Of a stretch of DNA of 35,741 nucleotides, positions 27,556-35,741 are shown in pieces; positions within the stretch are counted from its first letter, which is position 1, and each line of letters opens with the position of its first letter. The notes under the pieces are model-generated. The model was given only the letters and a program-made list of their open reading frames with translations, was not told the DNA's origin and did not search any database. The stretch lies in the IMG/VR virus record IMGVR_UViG_3300025151_000008, positions 1-35,741 of that record; one strand, given 5' to 3'. The DNA is from a virus. Position numbers and translations under genes: made by a program.

Positions 27556-29711
27556 CACGCCCTCCCTTCGAGCTGCTTCGTTCGTTTATGCAGATTCGCC
27601 TGAGCGGCCATGACTGCTGCAAGACCCTGGTTCATATCAAGCTGCTTTCCGCGAGGTCCATTTGAAACCATGGCATTCCCCATCGGCCCCCCGCGCTCGG
27701 CATCCTGGGCCATGATTCCTATGAGCAGTCCAGAGTCTCTTCCGATCGCCTTTGGATCCTTATACTCGTATTGATATGCATCAATCGCATCAAGGAACTG
27801 CTCGATCTCCCGATCTCCGGAGCTGATGTTCTGCTTCATCCGTTCGTCGGAACTGAGCTTTGCATAGGCTGCGATACCGGTTGAAATCATATTCAACCAC
27901 ATACCGGTTTCTTCATTTCTTGCTTGAGCTGATTTATATTTTGCTGTCAGTTCTGCGATGTATCGTTTCGTTGCATCATCCATCTCCGCCAGATCACGAG
28001 TTAGCTCGAATCCCATCATCTTGAGATCTTTCTCCATCTCGGCCATATCGATCTTTGTCTCCAAGCCATAGAGTGCTTGTTTTCCACGGTAGTTCTCAAT
28101 GGCATTTCCATCATCAAGAGCCCTGGATTTGAGGGCGAGTTCCGCGTTGATGGTTGCAATGGCAAGATTCTTTTGCATCACTGCAATGGCGACGGCAACC
28201 TCAAGATCTCCATTCTTTTTTGCAACCTCGAGCTGGGCCGATAGATTCGCCATCTTGGCCTTCATCTCGGTATCTGCTTCTGCAATAACTGCAGTCAATT
28301 TATTTTGGGCATCTGTAATTTTTCGAACCTGATCCAGATCAGCGTTTTGAAATGCAGTCTGTCTCCGCGTTTCCAGATCAGCGAGAGCAAGCTTTGCCTC
28401 CCGGCCTCCATCGATCTCAATCAGCTGAATCATCTGCTGTCGAGCAGCAGCTTCCTCCTGGCTTCGAAGTTCAGCTCGATCCCGGAGAAGTGCATTGCCT
28501 TGCTCCGACCATAAGTTTTGCAGCTGTCTTCGTTTTTCCGGTTCAGCTTCAGTCCCTGCGATTGCACTAAGGAAGGACCGTTGAAGTTTTTCTGATTCCC
28601 TGGTCATCATCTGCTGCGCCTGGGATGGACGACGGCCCATGATGGTATCAATCAGAATCTCAAAGGCTTGATCGGATTTTCCGCGGACCTTATCCACAAA
28701 TTCTGTATCGTAAAGAACTTCATCAGTTCCTTCGACAAATCCGAAATCCTTGACCGTTGTCTGATCTACATCTTCGGAGGTGATTGTCTCTCCAGCAATA
28801 GCACCTGGAGCGGTCACGGTTGATGCCGTTGCGTCTGCGACGGTTCCTTCTACCTTTATCGCATCACGCTCAAACATTGCGATCTCTGCTGGCGTCAACT
28901 CAAATGCTTCTTTGCGTTGTGCCTTTCCTTTCTGAAGCTCCCAGAGGGATCGCTTTGATGTTTCGCTTAATCTTCCAAATCCAGCCGGTTCTCCATTGGC
29001 AGCAATATAATCATCCCAGGTCAGATTCAGGTTTGTGAATGCCCCTGTTTCATCGACCGCAGTCAAAAGTTTATACATGGCTTCACCAAAACCCTGCAGC
29101 TGAGTTGCTCCTTCTTTTTGGGCAACAAGCATCTGGTTATCAAACTGGGTTTTAACTTCACTTTCTGGCAGATCTTCATAGGTTGGAAGGCCTTCTACTT
29201 TTTTAAGCTCCCAGGTATCATCTGTTTTGAGATCGGTGAATTCATTTGCCAGTTGAGCTCTTTGAGTATCGATGCGGTCATTGGCAGCATTGGCTTCCGC
29301 CTGAGTGTTATATTCCCGACCTAGTTTGTCCTTGTATTTTGGAGGAGGAGGAGGAGGTTGGTTGTTGTCATTATCGTCACGTTGCCTGTTTTGCTCATTC
29401 ATCATGTCTTGGACACGCTGCTGAGGGTCTGTTTCAAACTGCTTGTCTATTTCTGTTCTTTCCGGAGTGTCTGGAGTGGGGTCAAGGTCAGAATTATCAT
29501 CCATTTCAAAACTCCGTAGTCCGGTCATGGGATCGATTTGGCCTGACGTATTCGGCAGGGAGGCGAGAAGCGATTCCTCCATCGTGTTCACCATGACCGG
29601 TTTGTGCATCTGACCGCCGAGGGTTAATCCTTCATTCTTTGCCCGGTAGATGTTCAGGAGCTCCTGCAGCTCCTCCGGTTTCATATCTCGCAGGACTGTA
29701 AAATTATCCAT
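27555..29711 (-). CDS. Ejection-type protein with C-terminal S74-like chaperone domain, 718 aa
   Basis: A 718-residue protein. The N-terminal region is helical and charged, with a six-proline stretch (about 120) next to KYKDKLGREYNTQAEA. The middle is a very long helical region (TRESEKLQRSFLSAIAGTEAE, then alternating helices). The last 100 residues contain SSDERMKQNI, DAYQYEYKDP, GIMAQDAE and ending helices HKRTKQLEG. That order is the pattern of the S74 intramolecular chaperone domain, normally at the end of trimeric tail spikes. It may trimerise the protein and then be released, or have become permanent here. Its ATG overlaps the previous stop (TGATG). Confidence 0.68.
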   Translation of the reverse strand: MDNFTVLRDMKPEELQELLNIYRAKNEGLTLGGQMHKPVMVNTMEESLLASLPNTSGQIDPMTGLRSFEMDDNSDLDPTPDTPERTEIDKQFETDPQQRVQDMMNEQNRQRDDNDNNQPPPPPPKYKDKLGREYNTQAEANAANDRIDTQRAQLANEFTDLKTDDTWELKKVEGLPTYEDLPESEVKTQFDNQMLVAQKEGATQLQGFGEAMYKLLTAVDETGAFTNLNLTWDDYIAANGEPAGFGRLSETSKRSLWELQKGKAQRKEAFELTPAEIAMFERDAIKVEGTVADATASTVTAPGAIAGETITSEDVDQTTVKDFGFVEGTDEVLYDTEFVDKVRGKSDQAFEILIDTIMGRRPSQAQQMMTRESEKLQRSFLSAIAGTEAEPEKRRQLQNLWSEQGNALLRDRAELRSQEEAAARQQMIQLIEIDGGREAKLALADLETRRQTAFQNADLDQVRKITDAQNKLTAVIAEADTEMKAKMANLSAQLEVAKKNGDLEVAVAIAVMQKNLAIATINAELALKSRALDDGNAIENYRGKQALYGLETKIDMAEMEKDLKMMGFELTRDLAEMDDATKRYIAELTAKYKSAQARNEETGMWLNMISTGIAAYAKLSSDERMKQNISSGDREIEQFLDAIDAYQYEYKDPKAIGRDSGLLIGIMAQDAERGGPMGNAMVSNGPRGKQLDMNQGLAAVMAAQANLHKRTKQLEGRA

Positions 29712-32700
29712 CAGTTAAGCTTTTGTTTGGGTAGTTTCATGCCAGTGGGTTTCATCCCAATTTCCAGCATCAAATTCGAAATTGAATAGCTTTGCCCAGC
29801 TTCCGGGAAAGTCGATCCTGCATCTTCACCATCCTCGATCGAGAACCGGATGGATTCGCATTTTTGATTCGCCAGGTTCATCCGAAACTGATAAACGCCA
29901 TCGACGACGTCGCTCGATCCGCCGCCAAAGACTTCGCTTCCAAATGGATTTTCATCACCAAAAAAAGTGATTCCGAGATCGCTGCTGTAATTAAAATTAT
30001 GAGTTTCCCTATAAAAATTTTCATAGTTGTAACCGACCTGAACCCGGAGGTTGTGTTTCGATTTATAGTCACCCAGGACAAAAGCTTTTCGGCATCTCTG
30101 CAGGCCTTGAATGTTGTTGGTCTTAATCCAGGCAGTCGTCAATTTAAGCGGGAACCTGGCACCGTCGTCGGTGTAGCTGGTGCTTTGCTGCCATACCTGA
30201 CCATCGGTTCGTAAATAGACGTAGTTCCCATTCTTTTCCCAGACCGTTGCACCGTTCCCCTGGTGATCGGAAAACGTGCTCCATTTATTGAAAAAATAAT
30301 CATAGACCAGGGTCGTTCCATCCGAGCTAAGGAGGCGGACCTGGTTCTGATCCTGAAGTAATTTTGCTGAGGTGATTGTTTGGTTGTTAAACGCTTCAAC
30401 CGGAGCACCGATGTATTTTGTTTCCAGCGATCGTGAAAGCAGATAGATCCCCTTGTTTGATTGGAAAAGGATCCCTATTGGAATTAAGACGATCGACCTG
30501 GGATCGATGCAGCCTGCATCCGAAGTGACCAGGGAGGGCTCACTAAAATCATTCTGGTCGCCGGTCGGCGTCGGTCCTTGACCGGTCATGGAAAAGATCC
30601 GATTGTCTTCAAACAGGATCAGCTTTTCATCCATTGCCTGGATCCCGGTGATTCCCTTAGCTTCTGGAACTGTAATTTTGAAAACGTCTGAGAATTTGAT
30701 TGCCGCGTTTCCGGTTGTTTTCTGACTGTAATAAAGCTGCTGGGGATTTTCCGAGCTTACAGCAAAAAGACGCTGGCCGAATACACCAAGCACCGAGGTT
30801 GCCGGGGGAGCTATGTTTGCCAGGACGTTCCCGGTCGTGTAGAGAGATTGCTTTGCAACCAGGTTCGCGTCCGTTATTGCCCCGCTATCTGCAAAGCTTA
30901 CGGTATCAGCTGAGGTGCTATTTGCGACCGTTCCAATCTTGTAATAAATCGAACCAGGTCCAGCAATTGTTCGGTAGACTTCGATCGTGACTGCTGCATG
31001 ATCAGTGATCCTGAGTGTCGGGATTGTTAATGTATGGATTGAAGCATTGGAACCGGTTGCTTCTTTTGACACGCCCACTGAAGGAGAGCTCTGATGAATA
31101 TGTCCTTTTGCATCAGTGTACGAATAAATGACTTTATAAGAATAAGTTCCATTGACTAGAGATCCGCCGCTGGTCGCTGTTCCTACCGTGACGTTTTCCG
31201 GGTAGATATGAAATCCGAGCTCATCGATGACCTGGGAATCGTAGCTGCTCAGGAATCCTCCGCCGAGGTTAAGCACCTCTCCCAGCTCGCGGTTTAGAAA
31301 AGTTCTTCCACCGACAAAATCTGCTTTGATCCTGGAAAGTCCCTTCAATCCATAGACATCGTTATCTCTGGATTCCAACCTGGTGACGACTTGAACCGGG
31401 AGCTCAAAGATCCCTGCTGTTATATTTGTCAGTGATGTTGGGATCGGCCTGGTCGGGAACGCTCCGGAGGTGGACTGCTTATATTTGCCGAGTACCAACC
31501 CAGAGGAATCGATGAGGAAATAGGTAGGCTGCAGGGAGCTTGAATGAAGGACCCAGATGTATGTGGTCCCGCTGTAGAGGAAAGGTCTTGATACCAGACC
31601 GACCGATCGCATGACGACAGCTGCACTTCCGAGCGAATTGCTTGAGAGCGTAAATTGTCGTTTATTTAAAAGATGATTGTAGGTTTGAGCAGCAGAGTGT
31701 TCATAATAAATATCCAGGTTCCCATCTGCATTGAAACACATACCGATTCGCTTTATCTCGGTTGCATCTCCTCCAGCGGCGTTAGCTACTGCAGAAAAAT
31801 CTGATGCATATCGGTAAACCTTTAAACCTGAGCTGTCGGAATTTTTGGAAAGTGCAACAAACAGATCGGTGCTGGTCGTATAATCGCAATAGATCGTGAT
31901 TGCGTCCTCGGCCTGAGTTGAAATCGTAATTCTGTCGGGGTATCCATTACTCCCCTGACCGAGTGCTCCTGTCTCCGTAATAAAACAAACCTTTACCGTA
32001 GAAGAGCTGTCGGTGTATGCCATGACCGCATCGTTATAGTTTGGGTCATATGCAGAAACATCCAAAAAACCAGTTGATGAAATATCGGAAACAATAACCG
32101 TGGCGGTCGCAAAACTATCGGGTGAGCTGATATCAATCTGCCGGGATCTAATCGATTCCCCAGCAGTCTTGTCATGATAGATTACTGTAAGGAATCGACC
32201 CTGAGCGACGCATCTCGGAGTTTGGCCTCCAGTGGTTATGGAAACATCTTCCAATACGACCAGGTCATTTGCACTATCGACGACACTGGCGCGGATCCCG
32301 CCGCTGCTGTCCTCCCAGGCATACAATATGATCCCTCCAGATTCTGCTGAATCGACTGCAGATTGCTCGTTTTCATTCCGGATCAAATCCTGGGCGGTCG
32401 CATCAACCGATCGGAATCCTCCGCGATCGATCCAGCGATCGAGGCCTGAAGCGTAGGTATAAAGTTTGTTTGAACCAAAGACGAGGAGCTCGTCCTCAAG
32501 GCTGCTTAATGCCTCACCGGTAGGAAGTGCAGAGCCATCGATCACCGTTGTGCTGAGTGCATCATATCCATAGCGTTTGGTAATGACGGATCCTTTCGTA
32601 AAGACTCCGTTTTCCAGCTCAATAAGATTGGTAGGAAGGACCAGCTTTTCATCAGTTTTTGTGTCAATGCTTCCGCTTAGATCGATCGGAACCATCGCCT

Positions 32701-32713
32701 TTTGTAGTGCCAT
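29711..32713 (-). CDS. Tail nozzle/hub (tail tubular B-like) protein, 1000 aa
   Basis: A 1000-residue beta-rich protein. The N-terminus contains DTKTDEKLVLPTNLIELENGVFTKGSVITKRYGYDAL, which has the pattern 'D-TKTD-x-LV-P-x-L-ENAVFTK...KRxGY' I recall from nozzle or stabilisation proteins of many podoviruses. Long Ser/Thr-rich beta repeats follow, with propeller-like blades (SSLEDELLVFGSNKLYTY, then QAMDEKLILFEDNRIFSM). It would form the distal ring of the short tail. It is the largest gene of the genome. Confidence 0.72.
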   Translation of the reverse strand: MALQKAMVPIDLSGSIDTKTDEKLVLPTNLIELENGVFTKGSVITKRYGYDALSTTVIDGSALPTGEALSSLEDELLVFGSNKLYTYASGLDRWIDRGGFRSVDATAQDLIRNENEQSAVDSAESGGIILYAWEDSSGGIRASVVDSANDLVVLEDVSITTGGQTPRCVAQGRFLTVIYHDKTAGESIRSRQIDISSPDSFATATVIVSDISSTGFLDVSAYDPNYNDAVMAYTDSSSTVKVCFITETGALGQGSNGYPDRITISTQAEDAITIYCDYTTSTDLFVALSKNSDSSGLKVYRYASDFSAVANAAGGDATEIKRIGMCFNADGNLDIYYEHSAAQTYNHLLNKRQFTLSSNSLGSAAVVMRSVGLVSRPFLYSGTTYIWVLHSSSLQPTYFLIDSSGLVLGKYKQSTSGAFPTRPIPTSLTNITAGIFELPVQVVTRLESRDNDVYGLKGLSRIKADFVGGRTFLNRELGEVLNLGGGFLSSYDSQVIDELGFHIYPENVTVGTATSGGSLVNGTYSYKVIYSYTDAKGHIHQSSPSVGVSKEATGSNASIHTLTIPTLRITDHAAVTIEVYRTIAGPGSIYYKIGTVANSTSADTVSFADSGAITDANLVAKQSLYTTGNVLANIAPPATSVLGVFGQRLFAVSSENPQQLYYSQKTTGNAAIKFSDVFKITVPEAKGITGIQAMDEKLILFEDNRIFSMTGQGPTPTGDQNDFSEPSLVTSDAGCIDPRSIVLIPIGILFQSNKGIYLLSRSLETKYIGAPVEAFNNQTITSAKLLQDQNQVRLLSSDGTTLVYDYFFNKWSTFSDHQGNGATVWEKNGNYVYLRTDGQVWQQSTSYTDDGARFPLKLTTAWIKTNNIQGLQRCRKAFVLGDYKSKHNLRVQVGYNYENFYRETHNFNYSSDLGITFFGDENPFGSEVFGGGSSDVVDGVYQFRMNLANQKCESIRFSIEDGEDAGSTFPEAGQSYSISNLMLEIGMKPTGMKLPKQKLN

Positions 32714-32837
32714 TATTTTGATCGATTTCGATTAATGCTTCACGGTAGCCTAAAAGTCTTTGTTGATGGGTTGCTAATTCATTAATTTTGATTTGAACCT
32801 GGTTGATTTCCTGGTCGATTTCCTCAATCGTTTTCAT
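32664..32837 (-). CDS. 57-residue coiled-coil protein
   Basis: A short ORF (ATG at 32835-32837, TGA at 32664-32666) between the 94-residue gene, which it overlaps by 4 bp, and the 1000-residue gene, whose start it overlaps by 50 bp. The peptide starts MKTIEEIDQEINQVQIKINE and continues with a heptad pattern, ending in a basic tail (DGSDRSKRKH). I recall tiny coiled-coil proteins at this place in related podoviruses, so it is probably a tail-assembly factor. It fills an otherwise empty gap, which supports its reality. Confidence 0.6.
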   Translation of the reverse strand: MKTIEEIDQEINQVQIKINELATHQQRLLGYREALIEIDQNNGTTKGDGSDRSKRKH

Positions 32838-33118
32838 GGCTTCGGGAATTTATCTTTCACGCTTTTTATGCGAGCTTTCCACCCATCCATATCATGATAT
32901 ATCTGGTCTAGCTGTTCAGTGATTGGATCGTAGGCTACTGCACGATCTTTTTGATACTGAATTGCATCCTCTGCTTTCTGCATTTCTGCAACTTTAGCAT
33001 TTAAAACTTCTTTAGAAACTGCTTCTTCAGGATTATTCCAAACAATCGTATCGTAGTCATTGTTTTTACAATATGCACTAATACCTAAATTATTTAGAGC
33101 ATCTATTAATGTGATCAT
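32834..33118 (-). CDS. Small tail protein (tail-assembly-like)
   Basis: A 94-residue protein. The C-terminal part (AYDPITEQLDQIYHDMDGWKARIKSVKDKFPKP) matches a pattern I recall as YPPIxEQLDxLYHDxx...W..I..VK..yPKP in small phage proteins of cyanophages and other aquatic phages, thought to be tail-assembly or fibre-associated. The N-terminal half has MITLIDALNNLGI and a VWNNPEEAVSKEV loop. It begins the transition into the AT-rich insert upstream. Confidence 0.65.
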   Translation of the reverse strand: MITLIDALNNLGISAYCKNNDYDTIVWNNPEEAVSKEVLNAKVAEMQKAEDAIQYQKDRAVAYDPITEQLDQIYHDMDGWKARIKSVKDKFPKP

Positions 33119-33121
33119 GTT

Positions 33122-33673
33122 TTAAAATCTCCAAGTAATAGAAATACCGATAAAACGTAAATTTGCCGTGTTAGTATGTTTTATTCTAAAGCCAATTATA
33201 TCTCCTTGAGCTATAGAATCCTCCCAATGGGTGCTACCTACATCAAGTATGCTTTGTCTGTGCATATTATCATTAGTTGCAGTAATACTTGCCATGTTTG
33301 TATATGTTTGGGCCACTGCACCCTGTGCTTCAGAATTAGCGGATAATGACCAACTTAATTGCATCTGTAAGGCCCCACTATATCCGTTTGAAATCCACCA
33401 CATATAAGCATCTACAACACTAGAATATCCTGCTGGAACTACCGCAGAAGCTACTGCTGTATCCTCATTGCCTCTGTCAGGTGTTGTATAATAGTTTCCG
33501 TAATTTTTTGGGTCTGTATCTTGAGCAAGAAGATAATAAAAATCAGTCCTATCAGTTACTTTTGTCGGGAAAGTCACATCTGAATGCAAAGTAACCGCAC
33601 TTGAACTAAGCGTTGCTAAAGTCTTAGTCGCTGAAGCATCTTTTAGTAAATCGGCTTGTATTACGCTAGGCAT
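33122..33673 (-). CDS. Fibre/appendage protein, unknown receptor
   Basis: A 183-residue beta-rich protein in the AT-rich cassette. The sequence is Ser/Thr/Asn/Ala-rich with alternating strands (KTLATLSSSAVTLHSDVTF, then YMWWISNGYSGALQMQLSWSLSAN), ending RFIGISITWRF. It looks like a small jelly-roll or receptor-binding module. No specific family is recognised; the neighbours also are fibre-like. The short distances (4 bp before, 15 bp after) suggest a co-transcribed set. Confidence 0.6.
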   Translation of the reverse strand: MPSVIQADLLKDASATKTLATLSSSAVTLHSDVTFPTKVTDRTDFYYLLAQDTDPKNYGNYYTTPDRGNEDTAVASAVVPAGYSSVVDAYMWWISNGYSGALQMQLSWSLSANSEAQGAVAQTYTNMASITATNDNMHRQSILDVGSTHWEDSIAQGDIIGFRIKHTNTANLRFIGISITWRF

Positions 33674-33688
33674 GATTATTATTCGGGT

Positions 33689-34294
33689 TTATGTGTCTCC
33701 AATTCTTAGAAAAGTAAAATAAGTTCTGTTTTCGCTTGAATTTCCTTGTAGATTGCTTGTGTCTTCTGATTGAAACGAAAATTTAATTTTATGACCACTC
33801 GCGCCTGTAGTTGTTACATTAAAAAGAAAATTACAAGTATTACCACTTTCAACATTAGCAACCGAAGCATCAAATCGGTTTGTAATTGCTGTTGCAACTC
33901 TTACATATCCACTGCCAGAATCTGCATTTATGTATCCATAATTATATCTAGACTCGTTATCGTAAGTGAAAGTAAAATTTCCTATGACCCAATAAATCCC
34001 ACTTAAATCAAAAGTAAAAATTCCTGAAGCTTGATTAATGTTACTATTTAAACCCCCCGATACTTCAGTAATGTTTGATGTTACATCAGTTTCAGAACTG
34101 ACATTATCTATGCTTGATGTAAGTCTAAATTGTTGGAATGCTTTGATGCCAGTGTAACCCGTAACTGAAGACCCAATAGTCCCTGCACTTAAAGTCCCAT
34201 TAGCAATAGTCGTAGAACCATCACTTCCTAGCACCAGATTATTACTGCCAGAACTGGCGTGTTTTATGTTGGTTACTTTTATTTCAGAACTCAT
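33689..34294 (-). CDS. Fibre protein with C1q-like C-terminal domain
   Basis: A 201-residue protein. Its N-terminus (MSSEIKVTNIKHASSGSNNL, then LGSDGSTTIANGTL) has the pattern of fibre N-termini I recall from marine phages. The C-terminal part is a beta sandwich like C1q/TNF domains: GIFTFDLSGIYWVIGNFTF and YTFFTFLRIGD-type ending strands. These trimeric domains bind receptors or other fibres. The DNA is about one-third GC by a 120-bp hand count, with no GATC, unlike the rest of the phage. Confidence 0.65.
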   Translation of the reverse strand: MSSEIKVTNIKHASSGSNNLVLGSDGSTTIANGTLSAGTIGSSVTGYTGIKAFQQFRLTSSIDNVSSETDVTSNITEVSGGLNSNINQASGIFTFDLSGIYWVIGNFTFTYDNESRYNYGYINADSGSGYVRVATAITNRFDASVANVESGNTCNFLFNVTTTGASGHKIKFSFQSEDTSNLQGNSSENRTYFTFLRIGDT

Positions 34295-34300
34295 GATGCC

Positions 34301-34570
34301 TTATTCTGGTTTATTTTTTTCTGCTTCATCATTACGCTGTTTTGCTGTTTTAACCCAACCTCTTGTAAACGCATCAGCAACTATTAATTCTCTAGTAGCA
34401 GGAATCTGTACGCCTTCGTCTAACGCACGTTCTGTATAAATTTTTACTATTTCATCAGTAGCAATTCTGCATCGGTTATGAACTGCATTATCAATCCAAG
34501 CTTGTTGCGTAGCACTCGCATAACTCAACGCTTTATCTTCGGTATCTGTTAATGTAATTGTGTAGTCCAT
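34301..34570 (-). CDS. Small conserved-type phage protein of fibre cassette
   Basis: An 89-residue protein beginning MDYTITLTDTEDKALSYAS, with QQAWIDNAVHNRCRIATDEIVKIYTERAL, and ending in FTRGWVKTAKQRNDEAEKN. I recall nearly this layout from small proteins of pelagiphages and cyanophages of unknown function. It is mainly helical. It sits between two fibre genes in the AT-rich region. Function is not known; a fibre-assembly chaperone is a reasonable guess. Confidence 0.65.
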   Translation of the reverse strand: MDYTITLTDTEDKALSYASATQQAWIDNAVHNRCRIATDEIVKIYTERALDEGVQIPATRELIVADAFTRGWVKTAKQRNDEAEKNKPE

Positions 34571-34572
34571 TT

Positions 34573-35190
34573 TTATCCTATCAAATAAATTGTTGCTCTC
34601 GAATATCTTCTGCCGTGGTAATGATTGCCTTCAGAACTTTGGGCTTGGAAAATTTTAATTGTGTCACTTGCTGACATATTTTGTAAAAATGTCCCTGAAA
34701 TATTTTGCCATTTATCTTCACCATTAGTTGTCGCAAAGAGAGTGACTTTCGAAGTATCGTTTATCCTTATTTCGTATTCTGTGTTAGCGTTATAAGCACC
34801 AATTGAAAAAAAACTAATAGAATAACAACCAGAAACAGGTACAGTAAAAGTTCCATTTGGGGCAGCCGTTGATCCACCTAATGTAATACCTTGGCTTATG
34901 CCAGTTAAACTTGTATCTAGTGCAGTTGCACTCGAATAACTGCCTGAAGCAAATATATTTTTAGCACCAGTTGAAGCATCAAGATCAGCACTATTTATTT
35001 CCATAGTTACAGAAATAGCAGGAACATTAGGTTTAGTTACATATCCATCAGAACTGAAAGTTAGCCCAATATTACTGCCATACATTAACGAATAGTCTTT
35101 TACTTTAAGACCATCAATTGATACACCATTTGCACTTGTTGCTTCTGTAATAGAATTAGTGCTTATTGTGTTGTTTTGTATAACACTCAT
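34573..35190 (-). CDS. Fibre protein with C1q/TNF-like domain
   Basis: A 205-residue protein with an N-terminal fibre-type motif (NSITEATSANGVSIDGLKVKDY) and a C-terminal beta-sandwich domain (residues 100-205): NGTFTVPVSGCYSISFFSIGAY, then NTEYEIRIND and the terminal SRATIYLIG strand. This is the C1q/TNF fold pattern. It overlaps the next gene by 4 bp. It probably forms trimeric receptor-binding heads. The 5' end is at the border of the low-GC insert. Confidence 0.68.
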   Translation of the reverse strand: MSVIQNNTISTNSITEATSANGVSIDGLKVKDYSLMYGSNIGLTFSSDGYVTKPNVPAISVTMEINSADLDASTGAKNIFASGSYSSATALDTSLTGISQGITLGGSTAAPNGTFTVPVSGCYSISFFSIGAYNANTEYEIRINDTSKVTLFATTNGEDKWQNISGTFLQNMSASDTIKIFQAQSSEGNHYHGRRYSRATIYLIG

Positions 35191-35420
35191 ACGATCACCA
35201 GAACGCCATTCACCGTAAGACTTCCTGCACTACCTATCGTCAGTGGTCCTGCTACCACACAGTTCTCATCTGAGGAAATCACAACGGCACTGTTCACTGT
35301 AGAGGGGTTTCTCATCACTCCTGAGAACACAGAACTAACGTGTCCTGTGACTCCAGACTTGTCACCTTTGGCAGCAATCGGTTGACCCGATTCAAATGCT
35401 CCTGTTCCAACTCGTTTCAT
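35187..35420 (-). CDS. Small fibre-associated protein
   Basis: A 77-residue protein with ribosome site AGGAGATAGA before its ATG. Its C-terminal part (NSAVVISSDENCVVAGPLTIGSAGSLTVNGVLVIV) has the shape of the beta-strand end of many phage appendage proteins, in which a 'GPITI..G.TVTV' pattern closes the chain. It probably stacks on a fibre. It overlaps the 205-residue gene by 4 bp. The family is recognised only by pattern. Confidence 0.6.
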   Translation of the reverse strand: MKRVGTGAFESGQPIAAKGDKSGVTGHVSSVFSGVMRNPSTVNSAVVISSDENCVVAGPLTIGSAGSLTVNGVLVIV

Positions 35421-35428
35421 TCTATCTC

Positions 35429-35719
35429 CTATGATGCTGAATCAAGTACCGAAACGTAGACTGCAACGGTTCCTGCATCGACTGCGAGAACCAGTGCATC
35501 TCCACTCTGAGCAACCAGTTTGCCCTGCACTAACTCAACGGACCCTCCTGGTGGAATCTCTAAGTCTGTAGCCAGTGATGTCCCTGAGAGCGTGAGATCC
35601 ACCTTTGCCGTAGTGGTTGCATGAGTGCAACTGACAAGAATACCAATAATAACGTCGGTAGAATCTGCAGTGTAAATTGTCCCTGCAGATGTTGCTTCAA
35701 ATCGTAAAAATGAACTCAT
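35429..35719 (-). CDS. Small beta-rich structural protein, first gene of fibre cassette
   Basis: A 96-residue protein with beta strands and few charges (TIYTADSTDVIIGILVSCTHATTT, then EIPPGGSVELVQGKLVAQSGDALVLAVDAGTVAVYVSVLD). It resembles small phage proteins with an 'AxxxxGDAL.l.v...vdvyvSvlE' end seen near fibres. Its 5' end lies in the terminal repeat, and in the circle it begins 3 bp after the tail fibre gene's stop at 81. It may be a decoration or fibre-base protein. Confidence 0.6.
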   Translation of the reverse strand: MSSFLRFEATSAGTIYTADSTDVIIGILVSCTHATTTAKVDLTLSGTSLATDLEIPPGGSVELVQGKLVAQSGDALVLAVDAGTVAVYVSVLDSAS

Positions 35720-35741
35720 AGATCATCCCAAGGCTATGGCG
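35643..35741. repeat. 99-bp terminal direct repeat, right copy
   Basis: This is the exact second copy of bases 1-99. It contains the start of the 96-residue fibre-associated gene (ATG at 35717-35719). Removing one copy gives a circular unit of about 35,642 bp in which the late operon is uninterrupted. Confidence 0.93.

Noticed and set aside
1-35741. Diversity-generating retroelement for fibre variation
   Set aside because: The fibre genes suggested looking for one, but no reverse transcriptase gene or template/variable repeat pair was found.

Overview
The window looks like the complete genome of a temperate podovirus-type bacteriophage, assembled as a circle. The first 99 bases are repeated exactly as the last 99 (1-99 = 35643-35741), so the unit is about 35,642 bp and the late genes run straight through the junction. 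The set of terminase, portal, scaffold, capsid, adaptor, nozzle and ejection proteins, with no sheath, tail tube or tape measure gene, indicates a short-tailed virion. The tyrosine integrase, XRE-type repressor and tRNA-like attP indicate a temperate life style. There is no DNA or RNA polymerase gene, so host replication and transcription are presumably used. The host is not identifiable. A tRNA 3' end resembling bacterial tRNA-Pro and the style of the lysis genes fit a Gram-negative bacterium, and several fibre proteins resemble families I associate with aquatic phages (inference).

Layout. Almost everything is on the minus strand, in one direction from about 18.9 kb down to 1 and, through the circle junction, on from 35.7 kb to 21.8 kb. 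(1) 18.9-15.9 kb, early and recombination module: VRR-NUC-type nuclease, zinc-ribbon protein, 28-residue membrane peptide, Erf-type annealing protein, SSB and conserved unknowns. (2) 15.9-14.9 kb: six arrays of strict 5-bp periodicity (fifth base almost always G), in and around the gaps flanking two small genes. (3) 14.9-13.1 kb, replication: zinc-finger/NUMOD-like protein, a probable initiator with five 11-bp iterons inside its gene, and a small HTH protein. (4) 13.1-10.2 kb, packaging: AT-hook-like peptide, TerS, a GNAT, a small protein and TerL. (5) 10.2-0.1 kb, head: an 851-residue multidomain protein, portal, scaffold, capsid, probable decoration protein, adaptor and the first tail fibre. 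(6) 35.7-32.7 kb: a cassette of small fibre or appendage proteins. Its centre is AT-rich and lacks GATC sites, unlike the rest of the genome, and it looks imported. (7) 32.7-23.3 kb: a 1000-residue nozzle/hub protein and three large ejection-type proteins, one ending in an S74-like chaperone domain. (8) 23.3-21.8 kb: lysis genes (two membrane proteins, a small amphipathic protein, an M15 peptidase) and small basic proteins. (9) 19.0-21.6 kb, plus strand, lysogeny module: consensus promoter and operator-like dyads, integrase, terminator, small unknown, repressor, a 49-residue ORF and a 108-residue unknown, followed by attP at 21635-21826.

How it works together. After entry the integrase would recombine attP with a host tRNA gene. 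The repressor probably controls the divergent region at about 19.0 kb. On induction the leftward early operon supplies recombination and initiator proteins, the iterons inside the initiator gene act as origin, and the same leftward transcription reaches the terminase, head, tail, ejection and lysis genes. Many neighbouring genes are joined by ATGA or TGATG overlaps, which implies translational coupling.

The least explained features are the pentamer arrays, the 851-residue protein between terL and portal, and several very short but well-initiated ORFs. All functional calls are by eye from the sequence and recalled family knowledge; no database search was run.
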